Under the pieces are notes generated by a model, which saw only the letters and a program-made list of their open reading frames with translations, was not told where the DNA came from and searched no databases. Shown one piece after another: positions 36,297 to 46,078 of a DNA stretch of 64,000 nt. Within the stretch, counting starts at the first letter, position 1. Every line of letters starts with the position of its first letter. Both the position numbers and the translations under genes were made by a program. Origin of the DNA: Bacillota bacterium (GTDB lineage: Bacteria > Bacillota > Clostridia > Lachnospirales > CAG-274); NCBI GenBank assembly GCA_017460805.1, contig JAFUAF010000002.1:1-64000 (forward strand), in the 5' to 3' direction.

Positions 36297-37535
36297 GTAC
36301 ATACTTTCATTTGCCATAAACCTGTCCACAAGGCACATGGATATGCCCGTTACGGCAAGATGCCACACCTCGCGGCTGTCGTAAGTTATCTCGACGGGAT
36401 TTTCACGCGGCATATACTTGAAAGAGCCTAAATTTTTAAGTACCTGCTTATGGAAATAAGTTCCTGCGGAGGAATATATTCCTTGGATTATAATAAGTTC
36501 GGGGTCTATATTTATAATGATATTTTTAAGTGCCATACTGAAAAATTTTGCCACATATCTGACAGTATCCATTGCCAGCTCGTCGGCATCATTGTCGGCG
36601 GCATTAAAAATATTTTCCATTGTAAGACCCGTGCCGTAGCGGAAAAGCACCGATTGTTCGTAATTTCTGCTGTTGACTATCCTGTTGTACAGCCTGTCAA
36701 GCGAAACTATCCTCTCAAAACAGCCGCAGCTGCCGCATTGGCATATCTCAACATCATTGGCATCAAGGGTCATGTGACCTATCTCGCCGATAAGGGTATG
36801 ACTGCCCATCATGATCTTGCCGCGGTCGATATATCCCGCCGCAATTCCGTCAAGGGTATAGATAGCGACATAGCTTTTATCAAGCAGGCTTTTGTTGTAA
36901 TAAAGTTCCGCATAGCCCGTCATTTTTGCCTCGTTGCAGATATAAACATTAATATTTTCGGGCAGTATGGTCTTGAACATACTGACGATCGGAATATCCC
37001 TGCCCCAGTTGGGATAAAGCGAGTTATAGCGCATTATGCCAGTATCTTCATCGGTTATACCGCCGAGGCAGACACCCACCATAAAAATTTTATCGTCCGT
37101 CAGCTTGTTTTCAAGCATTATCTGTGCATAGATATTCCTGAAATCCCAGATTATGTTTTCAAGAGGCTCGTTCTGTCCGTGGGGCTTGTCGATAACGCAG
37201 ATTATCTCGTTGATAAGGTTGGTAAGCACCACTTTCAGCACATGATTTTCAAGCCTTACACAGATATTGTATCTGTAATTTTTGTTGAATGAGTATATCT
37301 CGGGGCGCTTTCCGCCAAGACTGGTTGACTGACCCTTTCCGAGAGACAAAACTATACCCTGCTCCACAAAAGACTCTATCGCCTTTACAATAGTCTGTCG
37401 GCTGATGCCCGTTGCATCTGCGACTTCATTGAGCATTATCGTTTCCGATTGGGCTATAGTACTTAAAATTTTCTCCCTGTTTATCAACTTCAAATCTTTA
37501 GGCATCGCTGCCGTATCTGTGGTAATGCCTCGCAT
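36291..37535 (-). CDS. ROK family transcriptional regulator (NagC/XylR type)
   Basis: 414 residues. The N-terminal winged helix (about 15-75, NEVADATGISRQTIVKAIESFVEQGIV) is followed by a ROK sugar-kinase-like domain. The zinc motif CQCGSCGCFE (about residue 255) is intact. The glycine-rich phosphate loop is degenerate and the sugar-site motif GEIGHMTLDAN is visible, so it probably senses a sugar but need not be a kinase. The ATG at 37533-37535 has GGGAGGTG upstream. It lies 27 bases after the second nucleotidyltransferase gene, making it the last gene of a long co-oriented run. Confidence 0.88.
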   Translation of the reverse strand: MRGITTDTAAMPKDLKLINREKILSTIAQSETIMLNEVADATGISRQTIVKAIESFVEQGIVLSLGKGQSTSLGGKRPEIYSFNKNYRYNICVRLENHVLKVVLTNLINEIICVIDKPHGQNEPLENIIWDFRNIYAQIMLENKLTDDKIFMVGVCLGGITDEDTGIMRYNSLYPNWGRDIPIVSMFKTILPENINVYICNEAKMTGYAELYYNKSLLDKSYVAIYTLDGIAAGYIDRGKIMMGSHTLIGEIGHMTLDANDVEICQCGSCGCFERIVSLDRLYNRIVNSRNYEQSVLFRYGTGLTMENIFNAADNDADELAMDTVRYVAKFFSMALKNIIINIDPELIIIQGIYSSAGTYFHKQVLKNLGSFKYMPRENPVEITYDSREVWHLAVTGISMCLVDRFMANESMYK

Positions 37536-37562
37536 GGCCTCACCTCCCGTTATAAAATCAAA

Positions 37563-38324
37563 TTATGATAGTATTATTTTCTTAAATATTTCATCCAAAG
37601 CATCCCAGTCTCTGTTTTTTTCTTCGTGCATCTCATCAAGCAGGATCTTATATCTTTCAAGTTCTTCAACAATATATGTATTCAGTACATCTACCCGTCT
37701 ATCCTTATCGCTTTCACTCATCTTTATTTTTTGAGCAACCAGCTTGTCAACAACAGGTTTTAATTTATCCGAAAGCACAGTTTTTGCTAAATCGTCAAAA
37801 ATAACAGGAGGTGCAGTTCTGTTCTCCTCTATCCATTTACAGCAAAGCAGCGGACGCAGTACATAAAAATATTTTTTATATTTGACATATTCCTCTGTCA
37901 GATATTTATGATAATTGCTGCTCGCAGTACCATAATAATGATACATAGCCGATTTTACCGAAAAATAGTTTTCGGACACCTTTCTTACATTGTCCCATGT
38001 TTCGGTCGTTTTGTATATCACAGGCGAATTCGACCACTCAAAAACAGTCGCATTTGATTTGTAAAAAAGCTGAAGCGCCTTTGAAATATCCCAGCCGTTT
38101 ATGTCCAATGTTTCGTTAAGTTCCCAATCTATATAATCTTTTTTAGGACGCAGTGATAAATAATGGTCAGGCTTTCTTGCATAAACAAACCGTACATCAT
38201 AATCGCTGTCCGGTGAGGCAAATCCCCACGCTCTGCTGCCCGATTCGACACAATGAAGTATTCTGACATGTTCTTTATTCTCTATCTCGTCAAGCCTGTC
38301 CCGTATTGTTTTGTTAATATCCAT
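37563..38324 (-). CDS. RlaP-like nucleotidyltransferase (second of a pair)
   Basis: 253 residues resembling the RlaP/YcgL group of DNA-polymerase-beta-type nucleotidyltransferases. The active-site region is ESGSRAWGFASPDSDYDVRFVY near residue 28, with the GS motif and the Asp-x-Asp pair for metal binding both intact. The family plan continues with YLSLRPKKDYIDWELNETLDINGWDISKAL and FEWSNSPVIY. Its ATG lies inside the last codons of the preceding nucleotidyltransferase gene (11-base overlap). RlaP proteins are associated with RNA repair, but substrate and activity are unproven. It could also modify a tRNA or act in defence. Confidence 0.82.
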   Translation of the reverse strand: MDINKTIRDRLDEIENKEHVRILHCVESGSRAWGFASPDSDYDVRFVYARKPDHYLSLRPKKDYIDWELNETLDINGWDISKALQLFYKSNATVFEWSNSPVIYKTTETWDNVRKVSENYFSVKSAMYHYYGTASSNYHKYLTEEYVKYKKYFYVLRPLLCCKWIEENRTAPPVIFDDLAKTVLSDKLKPVVDKLVAQKIKMSESDKDRRVDVLNTYIVEELERYKILLDEMHEEKNRDWDALDEIFKKIILS

Positions 38325-39333
38325 TTAATATCACCTTTTTGTTAACAGCCATAACATAATCCGAAACCTTATTCATATCCGGTTCATCGGGCAAAGCTGT
38401 ATTTTTTGCAGCATATTCAAGCCTTTTCTCATAGTCCGATATAAGGGCATAAAAATCATCCTTGTATGTCCCGTCTGATTTTTGATAATCACCGCGGCGT
38501 ATGCTTAAAAGCAGATCAAGCTCATTTTCTCTGTATGTATTTATTTTCTCTTTTTCCAATATATCTATCGCCATCATAAACAGCCGCAAAAGGTGCATCG
38601 CATGTTTATTCAAGTGATCATCATCTTTCTTTTTATTGCGGCGGCCAAGTTTATTATAGTCCTTTACAATATTGTTCATCTCGTTGCAGATACCCACATA
38701 ATCACGCAGCGGATAATGCTTTAGAGTATTATCCATAAAAATTTCGGTTTCCATTTCGGGTTTATCTGATTTATCAATATATAACTTTACACCATTTTCA
38801 GCATACTTTTGATAATGACTTATAATATCATTCATGGCATTTTTTATGGAATTATACAAATGCACTTCTTTTTCGGGCTGGGGATATTTGTCCCTTTCAA
38901 GTGCATTTTGCAGCCTGCGCAGCTGTGCATCGGCATAACCGCCAAATGAGCCTATCGCACGTTTTGACAAAAACATATCCGCATTATCTATCAGTTCCCG
39001 ACCCATTTCATTAAGATATAAATAATTTTCAGTCCGCATACCCAAAAGTTCGATAGTATTTGGATTGCAGCTTAAAAGCAAGGTTATTATTTTGTTAAAA
39101 GTATATATGGTCGTATCGGTATTGTCATCCACGTACTGCTCGTAATTTGCAAGGCCTATAAGTTCACAACTGCGATTTAAGGCAACACCTCTTATATCTA
39201 TATCGCTGTTTTCGTTATTTGTACCGTACGCATAGCTTCCCGCAAGCCCAAGCATTATTATTCTTTCACCCAAATGCTCATTAGTGCGCAGAAAATCATA
39301 TTCCTTATTTTTCAATAATTCGGAAGTATACAT
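38314..39333 (-). CDS. Nucleotidyltransferase (first of a pair)
   Basis: About 339 residues from the ATG at 39331-39333, which has AGGAG eight bases upstream; the GTG at 39342 lies on the ribosome site itself and is rejected. The catalytic region is LGLAGSYAYGTNNENSDIDIRGV near residue 30, with the GS and Asp-x-Asp motifs intact, followed by YTFNKIITLLLSCNPNTIELLG. It resembles the same RlaP-like superfamily as the next gene but shares little detail with it. A lysine-rich patch (KLGRRNKKKDDDH) near residue 235 could touch RNA. It lies five bases after the ABC-F gene, so co-expression is very likely. Confidence 0.78.
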   Translation of the reverse strand: MYTSELLKNKEYDFLRTNEHLGERIIMLGLAGSYAYGTNNENSDIDIRGVALNRSCELIGLANYEQYVDDNTDTTIYTFNKIITLLLSCNPNTIELLGMRTENYLYLNEMGRELIDNADMFLSKRAIGSFGGYADAQLRRLQNALERDKYPQPEKEVHLYNSIKNAMNDIISHYQKYAENGVKLYIDKSDKPEMETEIFMDNTLKHYPLRDYVGICNEMNNIVKDYNKLGRRNKKKDDDHLNKHAMHLLRLFMMAIDILEKEKINTYRENELDLLLSIRRGDYQKSDGTYKDDFYALISDYEKRLEYAAKNTALPDEPDMNKVSDYVMAVNKKVILNGY

Positions 39334-39338
39334 TCGTA

Positions 39339-41114
39339 TCACTCCTGTGATTTTATTTTTTCATCAAGCTCGGTCAGATAGACCCAACGTTCCGTTTTTT
39401 GTTCAAGTTCGGCTTCAAGCTCTTCTTTTTTGGCACTGAGTTCCTGCAATTTTGAATAGTTTGCCGCCGAAGTCTCCATTTCTTTATCTATTTCGGATAT
39501 TTGTTCTTCAAGCGAAGAAATATCATCGTCAATGGTCTCAAATTCACGCTGTTCGTTATAGGTCATTTTCAGTTTACGCTGACCTTTATCCCATGTTTTG
39601 GCGGTCTTTTCTTCCTTTACGGGCTTTTCTTCTTCCGCCTTTTTGTCATGATAATCGGCATAATTGCCCTCATACTGCTTTATGTTTCCGTTTTCAAAGG
39701 CAAATATCCTGTTCACACATTTATCGAGGAAATATCTGTCATGCGAAACTATGATAACAGCCCCGCCGAAGCCTTGTATATAATCCTCCAAAACCGTCAG
39801 TGTTTCTATATCAAGATCGTTTGTCGGCTCGTCCAAAAACAGGATATTCGGCGCAGACATCAGCACTTTAAGCAGATACAAACGCCTTTTTTCGCCGCCC
39901 GACAGTTTGGATATAAGGGAGTACTGCATATCCCCGTCAAATAAAAACCTTTCCATAAGCTGTGAAGCGGAAATTTTATCCCTGCCGTTTTGCACATATT
40001 CCGCCACATCACGGATATAGTCGATGGGTCTTTCGTTCTCATGCGAATAAACATCATTATTCTCCTGCGCAAAAACACCTATTTTGACGGTCTCTCCCAC
40101 TTCCACGCTGCCGCTGTCCGGACTTATCTTTCCGCAGAGCATATTTATAAGCGTAGTCTTGCCGCAGCCGTTGTCGCCGACTATGCCAAGTCTGTCGTTC
40201 TTATTTATAATATACGAAAAATTTGACACATAGTCAATACCATTATAGGATTTTGTTATATTGTCGGCAATTATCGTCTTGCCGCCAAGTCTTGTCGAAG
40301 CACCCTTAAAATCTATCTTCTGCACTTCTTTGGGCGCTTGTATGGAATTTATCTCGTCAAAGCGTTCAAGCCTTGCCTTTTGCTTTGTAGTTCTTGCCCT
40401 TGCGCCGCGTCTTATCCACTCCAGCTCCGTGCGGATAAAACTTTTTCTCTTGCGTTCGGACGCTGCTTCAAGTTCCTCCCTCTCCGCCTTTTTTTCAAGA
40501 AAAACGGTATAGTTGCCCTCATAAGTATACATTTTGCCCTTGTCAAGCTCGATTATCTTGTTCGCCGCCCTGTCAAGAAAATATCTGTCGTGGGTAACAA
40601 GAATAAGCGCTTTTGTACTTGATTTAAGCATATCTTCAAGCCATTCGACAGTCTTGCTGTCAATGTGGTTTGTCGGCTCGTCAAGGATAAGCAGATCGAC
40701 TTTTGAAATAAGTGCCGCCGCTATCGCAACACGCTTTCTGCCGCCGCCCGACAGTTCCGAAACAGGCTTGTAATAGTCGGTTATGCCTATCTTTGTGAGG
40801 ATAGATTTTACATTACTGTCCTCTTCGGGTGACTGCGGATCGCAGATCCTGTTCATATAGTCGATAACGACCTCGTTTTCAAGGAATTCGGGGGTCTGCG
40901 GAAGATACGAAACACGCAGACCGCGCATTTTCACAATATCCCCGCTGTCGGCCTCGTCAACTCCCGCTATTATCTTCAAAAGCGTAGATTTGCCCGTACC
41001 GTTCACACCTATTATACCAATTTTGTCATTGCTGTCCACACCAAAGGAAATGTTGCTTAAAACCACCTTTTCCCCGTAGGACTTCGATATATTTTCAACT
41101 GTTAAAATGTTCAT
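39339..41114 (-). CDS. ABC-F family ATPase (Uup-like)
   Basis: 591 residues with two ABC domains and no membrane segments, the mark of ABC-F proteins that act on ribosomes or DNA intermediates. First domain: Walker A GVNGTGKSTLL, signature ELSGGGRKRVAIAAAL, Walker B LLILDEPTNHIDS. The linker (about 215-290) is rich in Arg/Lys. Second domain: GDNGCGKTTLINML, KLSGGEKRRLYLLKVLM, ILFLDEPTNDLD. A C-terminal coiled coil of about 80 residues (YSKLQELSAKKEELEAELEQ) is typical of Uup. The two nucleotidyltransferase genes follow at once. A resistance role is not indicated. Confidence 0.92.
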   Translation of the reverse strand: MNILTVENISKSYGEKVVLSNISFGVDSNDKIGIIGVNGTGKSTLLKIIAGVDEADSGDIVKMRGLRVSYLPQTPEFLENEVVIDYMNRICDPQSPEEDSNVKSILTKIGITDYYKPVSELSGGGRKRVAIAAALISKVDLLILDEPTNHIDSKTVEWLEDMLKSSTKALILVTHDRYFLDRAANKIIELDKGKMYTYEGNYTVFLEKKAEREELEAASERKRKSFIRTELEWIRRGARARTTKQKARLERFDEINSIQAPKEVQKIDFKGASTRLGGKTIIADNITKSYNGIDYVSNFSYIINKNDRLGIVGDNGCGKTTLINMLCGKISPDSGSVEVGETVKIGVFAQENNDVYSHENERPIDYIRDVAEYVQNGRDKISASQLMERFLFDGDMQYSLISKLSGGEKRRLYLLKVLMSAPNILFLDEPTNDLDIETLTVLEDYIQGFGGAVIIVSHDRYFLDKCVNRIFAFENGNIKQYEGNYADYHDKKAEEEKPVKEEKTAKTWDKGQRKLKMTYNEQREFETIDDDISSLEEQISEIDKEMETSAANYSKLQELSAKKEELEAELEQKTERWVYLTELDEKIKSQE

Positions 41115-41126
41115 TTCATACTCCGC

Positions 41127-42401
41127 TTAAAAAATTCTCCAAAAATTTATTATATAGCACGAAAGGCAGCACATAAACGCATTACAAGCAGCAAATGCCG
41201 TACTCCATGCAAAAGTTATGTATTTGTTTTTCTTATCGCCGAATGAATAGAAAAGTATCAGCCCAAGCGCAAAAAAAAGCATAAATATTACTGTTTTTGA
41301 CGGGATGATCATTGTTTCATACATACCTAAACGGTCACGCAGTATGCGAAAGACTGTGTCCGTAGGTCTGTATACGGGATAACCGCCATCGGGAGCACTA
41401 TGTATGCCAAGCAACAGAGAAAATAAAACAAACTGTACAACAAACAATATAGCAGTCGGTTTGACAAGCGCCATACACATTTTTTTGCTGCCCGTATTCT
41501 TATATAAAAATTTTATCTGAAAATATGTAACAGCTGCCCATAGTACATAGTTTACCGCCACTTCAAAATAATCAAACCCCAAGGTGAGGGCAATAAGTTT
41601 ATACGGAATCTGTAAGATCACTCCTATGATTTCACCTATCAGCGGTATCAATACCAAGAATAAAACATCAAACATCAAAAGCCCAACTACAGTATTCCTG
41701 ACAAACTTTTTCTGCAAAGCCGCTTTTTCAAGTATTTCACGGTTTGTGCAGCCCGATGCTGTCCTGTAATTTTCAAACACCTTTTTATACAGTACGGCGA
41801 GAATTATAATTATAAAAACAGCCAAGGGGTAACCGCGCCTGATATAGATAAAGCCCTCGATAAACAGCGCAAAAAGTGTCGTCCCGACTGTTCTTTGCGT
41901 AATATATTTATCGGTATTTACTTCACCCGATATATCTTGTCTAAACATCATATCCTCTTTTGACTTTATGGGTTTTAAGCTTTGCTCAAAATATGTGCTT
42001 ATTCTGTAATTCCCGTCATAATTTGAATTATTTTCTTCTTCAAGTCCTTTGAAAACAAAATTTGCCGCATCCATTATAAGGCAGTATTCCAAATTTGAAA
42101 GATGTATCTTGTTATACTTTCCTATCTTTTCGGAATGACTCCACAAAACCCCGTAATTAAGAATATTTTCGCCGCTTTCATTGCTTATATATATTGAAAA
42201 AAGATAAGGCGCTTCTATTGCCGTAGCATCGGTGTCTTCGGGTTCGAGGAAGAAATTTCCGACGTAACGCTGTATTATTCTTCCTTCAACTATGTTATAA
42301 AACTCTTTTCTTTGCGCTGTATACACGGATGCAATCAAAACCAAAATACCCGCCATAACTATAACAGCCAATATCATCTTTTTGATTTTATTCATAGTCA
42401 T
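41127..42401 (-). CDS. Multi-helix membrane protein, function unknown
   Basis: About 424 residues. The ATG at 42399-42401 overlaps the comFC stop (ATGA) and has AGGAGAG upstream, so the frame start at 42476 is rejected. There is one N-terminal helix (about 9-30), an outside domain of about 140 residues (RIIQRYVGNFFLEPEDTD..., YRISTYFEQSLKP), then about seven helices. These include an RDD- or Yip1-like stretch (FVRNTVVGLLMFDVLFLVLIPLIGEIIGVIL) and a C-terminal four-helix part. No catalytic motif was recognised. It lies between comFC and the ABC-F gene. Confidence 0.65.
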   Translation of the reverse strand: MTMNKIKKMILAVIVMAGILVLIASVYTAQRKEFYNIVEGRIIQRYVGNFFLEPEDTDATAIEAPYLFSIYISNESGENILNYGVLWSHSEKIGKYNKIHLSNLEYCLIMDAANFVFKGLEEENNSNYDGNYRISTYFEQSLKPIKSKEDMMFRQDISGEVNTDKYITQRTVGTTLFALFIEGFIYIRRGYPLAVFIIIILAVLYKKVFENYRTASGCTNREILEKAALQKKFVRNTVVGLLMFDVLFLVLIPLIGEIIGVILQIPYKLIALTLGFDYFEVAVNYVLWAAVTYFQIKFLYKNTGSKKMCMALVKPTAILFVVQFVLFSLLLGIHSAPDGGYPVYRPTDTVFRILRDRLGMYETMIIPSKTVIFMLFFALGLILFYSFGDKKNKYITFAWSTAFAACNAFMCCLSCYIINFWRIF

Positions 42402-43105
42402 TCTCTCCTGTTTACAATAGCGATGCAAATGACCTCCACACTTTCCGCGCCCGCTTTTATCAATGTTTTGGCGCACTCGTTCACGGTAGAGCCCGTAGTG
42501 TAAATATCATCGACAAGCAAAATTTTCTTATCTTTTACATCACCTGTCACAGTAAAAGCGTCTTTCAGATTTTTAAGACGTTCCTTTTCGGACAGATCGT
42601 GCTGATTTTGGGTATCGCGTATCTTTACAAGCGCTTCACGATACTCGCCCATACCAAGGTTTGCAAGAAAGCTTGCAAGCATTGCGCTTTGGTTATAGCC
42701 GCGCTGTTTCAGCTTTTTCTTGTGCATAGGCACGGGAACGACTATATCCGCACCCGAAAAACCGTGTGATTTTGCATAGTCATATAAAGGTCTTGCAAAA
42801 TACTCCACATTCCTCGGTTCATTATTGAATTTTATATTATGTATTGCTTTTCTGACCTTGTCCTTATATTCATAGGCGCAGTAAGCCCGCTTGAAATAAA
42901 GCTTTTTATTTTGGCAATCGCTGCATATATTGTTTGCGATTATCGGAACGCCGCAAATATCACAGGTCTTTCCGCTTATCGTTTCAAGCCTGCATTTCGG
43001 GCAAAGCCACTTTTCTTTGTGAAATTCCAACACTTCGCCGCAGACCATACAGCAGTTGGGAAATATAAGTTCAAGTAAGGTCTCTTTTATATCTGAAAAT
43101 CTCAT
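42398..43105 (-). CDS. comFC: ComFC-type phosphoribosyltransferase domain protein
   Basis: 235 residues. The N-terminal zinc part has two CxxC pairs (CCMVCGEV, CPKC, CDICG and CSDC within residues 18-65). The C-terminal phosphoribosyltransferase-like domain has VPVPMHKKKLKQRGYNQS near 120 and the PRPP-type loop LLVDDIYTTGSTVNE near 195. Homologues are needed for DNA uptake during transformation, but the family is also found in organisms not known to be competent. No other com genes are in the window. It overlaps the upstream gene by 35 bases. Confidence 0.9.
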   Translation of the reverse strand: MRFSDIKETLLELIFPNCCMVCGEVLEFHKEKWLCPKCRLETISGKTCDICGVPIIANNICSDCQNKKLYFKRAYCAYEYKDKVRKAIHNIKFNNEPRNVEYFARPLYDYAKSHGFSGADIVVPVPMHKKKLKQRGYNQSAMLASFLANLGMGEYREALVKIRDTQNQHDLSEKERLKNLKDAFTVTGDVKDKKILLVDDIYTTGSTVNECAKTLIKAGAESVEVICIAIVNRRE

Positions 43106-43712
43106 CTTCGGGATAAATTTTAAACTCCGTGTTCTCGCCCGTTACGGGGTATACAAAACTCAAACTGTGGCTGAAAAGCGCAGGCATGATACCGCGTTTA
43201 TGCTTAAATTCGGGGTTATACTTGGTATCGCCGTAAATAGGCGTTTTGTTAAAAAGCATCTGTGCCCTTATCTGATGATGCCTGCCCGTCAGCAGTTTCA
43301 CTTTAAGCAGCGCAAGCCCGCCGTCCTGCCAAATCTTCTCATATTCAAGCACGGCAAGCTTGCCCATGCCCTTATTTACATTTTTGACGATATTCAGCCT
43401 TTTGTCGTGCATCAGATAATTTTCAAGCCTGCCGCTGTCGTTCGGTTCTCCGCAGACAACGGCAAGATAGAATTTTTCAATATCGGTCTGTGACAGAATA
43501 CCTGCCGTTTTCTTATCCTTTGCAAGAAGCACCAGTCCTCCGACGGGTCTGTCAAGGCGGTTGATGATATAGACCTCCCCGCCCGTATGCTCCGACATTT
43601 CAAAAACCAAATCGGCCTCGCCGTCGCTTTGCGACAGCATACCCGCAGGCTTTTGAACCGCGATCAGATATTCGTCCTCAAAAATTATTTTACTCTTCTT
43701 CACTGTTTGCAT
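43071..43712 (-). CDS. RluA-type RNA pseudouridine synthase
   Basis: 213 residues of the RluA group. The catalytic Asp is in INRLDRPVGGLVLLAKD (about residue 53), where most relatives read HRLD. The LLTGRHHQIRAQM block near residue 140 and IYGDTKY near 158 also match. It has no S4 domain, as in short RluA/YqcB-like enzymes. It isomerises uridines in rRNA or tRNA; the site cannot be told from sequence. It overlaps the Lon-like gene by 23 bases and comFC by 35, so these genes are probably translated together. Confidence 0.9.
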   Translation of the reverse strand: MQTVKKSKIIFEDEYLIAVQKPAGMLSQSDGEADLVFEMSEHTGGEVYIINRLDRPVGGLVLLAKDKKTAGILSQTDIEKFYLAVVCGEPNDSGRLENYLMHDKRLNIVKNVNKGMGKLAVLEYEKIWQDGGLALLKVKLLTGRHHQIRAQMLFNKTPIYGDTKYNPEFKHKRGIMPALFSHSLSFVYPVTGENTEFKIYPEDEIFRYKRDLT

Positions 43713-46059
43713 TGTAGTCCTTTAACTTCTTGTAGGCAAGATAATTTATGCTGCCGCGCGGAAAGTTTCCGTTTTTGTTCTTTTCGCCCGCAGGCTTGCC
43801 CATAAGAAGCTCTATGCCCTCATTTATATGCTCTATCGCGTAAATATTGAATTTGCCCGCTTTAACAGCCTCTATGACCTCATCTTTAAGCACAAGGTCA
43901 CGCACATTCTGTTTCGGGATTATGACCGCGTTATCCTTTAAACCGCGGCTTTTGCACACCGCAAAAAATCCCTCTATCTTCTCGGTAACACCGCCTATCG
44001 GCTGTATAACGCCCTTTTGGTTCACGCTGCCCGTTACGGCAAAACGCTGGTCGATAGGTACGCCCGAAAGGGATGAGATTATTGCATAAAGTTCGGTGCT
44101 TGATGCGCTGTCGCCGTCAACGCCGTTGTAATTCTGTTCAAAGCAAAGTCGGCAGCTTAATGTAAGCGGGAATTTCTGCGCAAAGGTCTCGCCCAGATAG
44201 CCCGTTATGACCTGTACGCCCTTGTCATGGATATTGCCGCTCATTTCTGCCTCTTTTTCGATATTGACAACACCTGCCTTGCCCATATAGGTGCTTGCGG
44301 TTATTTTTGTCGGCAGACCGAATGAATATCCGTTTGTTTCCATAACACAAAGGCCGTTTATCTCGCCTACCCGCTTGCCCTGTGTGGCTATCATTATATC
44401 GTTTTCAAGTATCATTGAAAGGTATTTTTGGTGATAGAGTTCAAGCCTTTCGTTCTTTCGGTCAATGGCTTTTATAACAACATCGGCAGTAATTTTGTTT
44501 TTGCCGTAAGCCGCAGATTCCACAAGCAAGTCGCTTATCCTGCCGAAAAGTACGGTCAGTTTATCCTGTCTTGCCGCAAGTCTTTGCGAATATTCAAAGA
44601 CTTCCAGTATTGCGGGCATATCTATCTTTGCACCGAGTTCCTTGGTCCTGCCCTTTATAAATTCTGTCATAGCACTGAGGTTTTCGGGCGTGCTGTCCAT
44701 TTCATAGTCAAACATGGCCTTTATTTTAAACAGCTTTGCAAACTCGTCGTCGTATTCATTCAAAAGCTCCATATAATAATTCGTGCCGACAAGAATGACT
44801 TTCAGATCTACCTTTGCAGGCTGCGGGCGAAGAGCCGTAACCGCAAGGCCGCTTATCTGAAATTCCTTTAACGGCTCGATATTTATTTCCCCCGTTTTTA
44901 AAACACGGCGCAGGGTCTCCCACGCAAAGGGACTTGACAGCAGGTCTGTTACCTGCAAAATAAGATAGCCGCCGTTTGCCTTATGGATAAGCCCACCCTT
45001 TATTTTTGTATGATCGGTAAATAAATTACCGTTTTCCGTATCGTATTCAAGCTCGCCCACAAGATTGGTGTATGTGGGATTAAAACTAACCACAACAGGC
45101 GCATTTTTCGTCTTGCTGTTATCCGTGATAAGATTTACCTCATATTTTATAAGGTGTTCGTCATCGGGGCGTTTTGCCCACGGCATAACAGCCCCAAGCG
45201 GATCTTCTTCTCCGCTGTCGCTATGGTCTGTAAAATCCTGTATATTGGCTATGATATCTTCCTTAACATTTAAAAGATAGCCCGTAACAGCCTCGTTATC
45301 CACATATTTTTCAAGTATAGGCGACATAAAACGGCCTACGGTAAGCAGCGCAAGGTTATAGTCTTGTATATCGGACTCCAGCTTTGCCTTTTTGTCGATA
45401 GAACGCAGAATACGCATGGTATCGCCCGCCATTGCCTGGATATCCTCGGACTCCTCGGCAAGTTCTTCTTTCTCCTCGTCTTCAAGTTCGTCATATTCCG
45501 CCTCGGAAATGGCTTTGCCGTCCACTATGGGCAGGAAGTATACACCGCCGCTGCCGAATTTAAGCGAAAATCCCTCGTCTTTTGCAGCCTGTGTAAGCGC
45601 CTTTATCGCATCATCGCGCTGCTCCTGAAATTTTTTCATCAGCTGAGCGTTTTCCTGCTCGTATTCATCATTTGAAAATACCTTTGGTATCTCTACTTTT
45701 ACCGTTTGGATAAGCTGTGCCATATCATCTGCGAACTCGCTGCCTTTGCCCGCATCAAAAGTCAGAAGAACAGGTTCCTTCGGGTCTTTGAAATTATATA
45801 CATAGGCAAGGTCCTTGGGTACGGATTCCTTTGCCGCCTGTTTTTTTGCATAGTACTCCGCAAAACTGGTCTTGCCGCTTCCGGGTACGCCGCTGACATA
45901 GATATTATAGCCCTTATGTTTTATCGAAAAACCGAATTTAAGCGACTCCGCGCCCTTAGACTGACCTATTATCCTGTCCATTTCGCTTTTTGTCTTATGG
46001 GTTATATCAGCCTCGTTATAAATTCTTTTAAGCTGTGTGTAGTCAAGTTTTTCCGTCAT
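43690..46059 (-). CDS. Lon-like ATP-dependent protease (LonB/LonH type)
   Basis: 789 residues. The AAA domain begins early with the P-loop SGVPGSGKTSFAEY (about residue 55), then a long insertion with a coiled-coil, acid-rich segment (residues 150-230). The second ATPase half has GGYLILQVTDLLSSPFAWETL, and a C-terminal Lon protease domain follows. The catalytic Ser is in GVDGDSASSTEL (about 665) and the Lys in IGGVTEKIEGFF (about 708). No N-terminal LON substrate domain is present, unlike LonA. It may sit in the cytoplasm and degrade regulatory or damaged proteins. It is between rimI and the pseudouridine synthase. Confidence 0.92.
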   Translation of the reverse strand: MTEKLDYTQLKRIYNEADITHKTKSEMDRIIGQSKGAESLKFGFSIKHKGYNIYVSGVPGSGKTSFAEYYAKKQAAKESVPKDLAYVYNFKDPKEPVLLTFDAGKGSEFADDMAQLIQTVKVEIPKVFSNDEYEQENAQLMKKFQEQRDDAIKALTQAAKDEGFSLKFGSGGVYFLPIVDGKAISEAEYDELEDEEKEELAEESEDIQAMAGDTMRILRSIDKKAKLESDIQDYNLALLTVGRFMSPILEKYVDNEAVTGYLLNVKEDIIANIQDFTDHSDSGEEDPLGAVMPWAKRPDDEHLIKYEVNLITDNSKTKNAPVVVSFNPTYTNLVGELEYDTENGNLFTDHTKIKGGLIHKANGGYLILQVTDLLSSPFAWETLRRVLKTGEINIEPLKEFQISGLAVTALRPQPAKVDLKVILVGTNYYMELLNEYDDEFAKLFKIKAMFDYEMDSTPENLSAMTEFIKGRTKELGAKIDMPAILEVFEYSQRLAARQDKLTVLFGRISDLLVESAAYGKNKITADVVIKAIDRKNERLELYHQKYLSMILENDIMIATQGKRVGEINGLCVMETNGYSFGLPTKITASTYMGKAGVVNIEKEAEMSGNIHDKGVQVITGYLGETFAQKFPLTLSCRLCFEQNYNGVDGDSASSTELYAIISSLSGVPIDQRFAVTGSVNQKGVIQPIGGVTEKIEGFFAVCKSRGLKDNAVIIPKQNVRDLVLKDEVIEAVKAGKFNIYAIEHINEGIELLMGKPAGEKNKNGNFPRGSINYLAYKKLKDYNANSEEE

Positions 46060-46078
46060 TTGCCTGCACCTCTTTCCT

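Noticed and set aside
36291-37535. ROK gene as a glucokinase
   Set aside because: A clear N-terminal winged helix precedes the ROK part, so it is a NagC/XylR-type regulator rather than a free-standing sugar kinase.
39339-41114. ABC-F protein as an antibiotic-resistance determinant
   Set aside because: The C-terminal coiled coil and linker look Uup-like, and no leader peptide or attenuator typical of inducible resistance genes is seen upstream.
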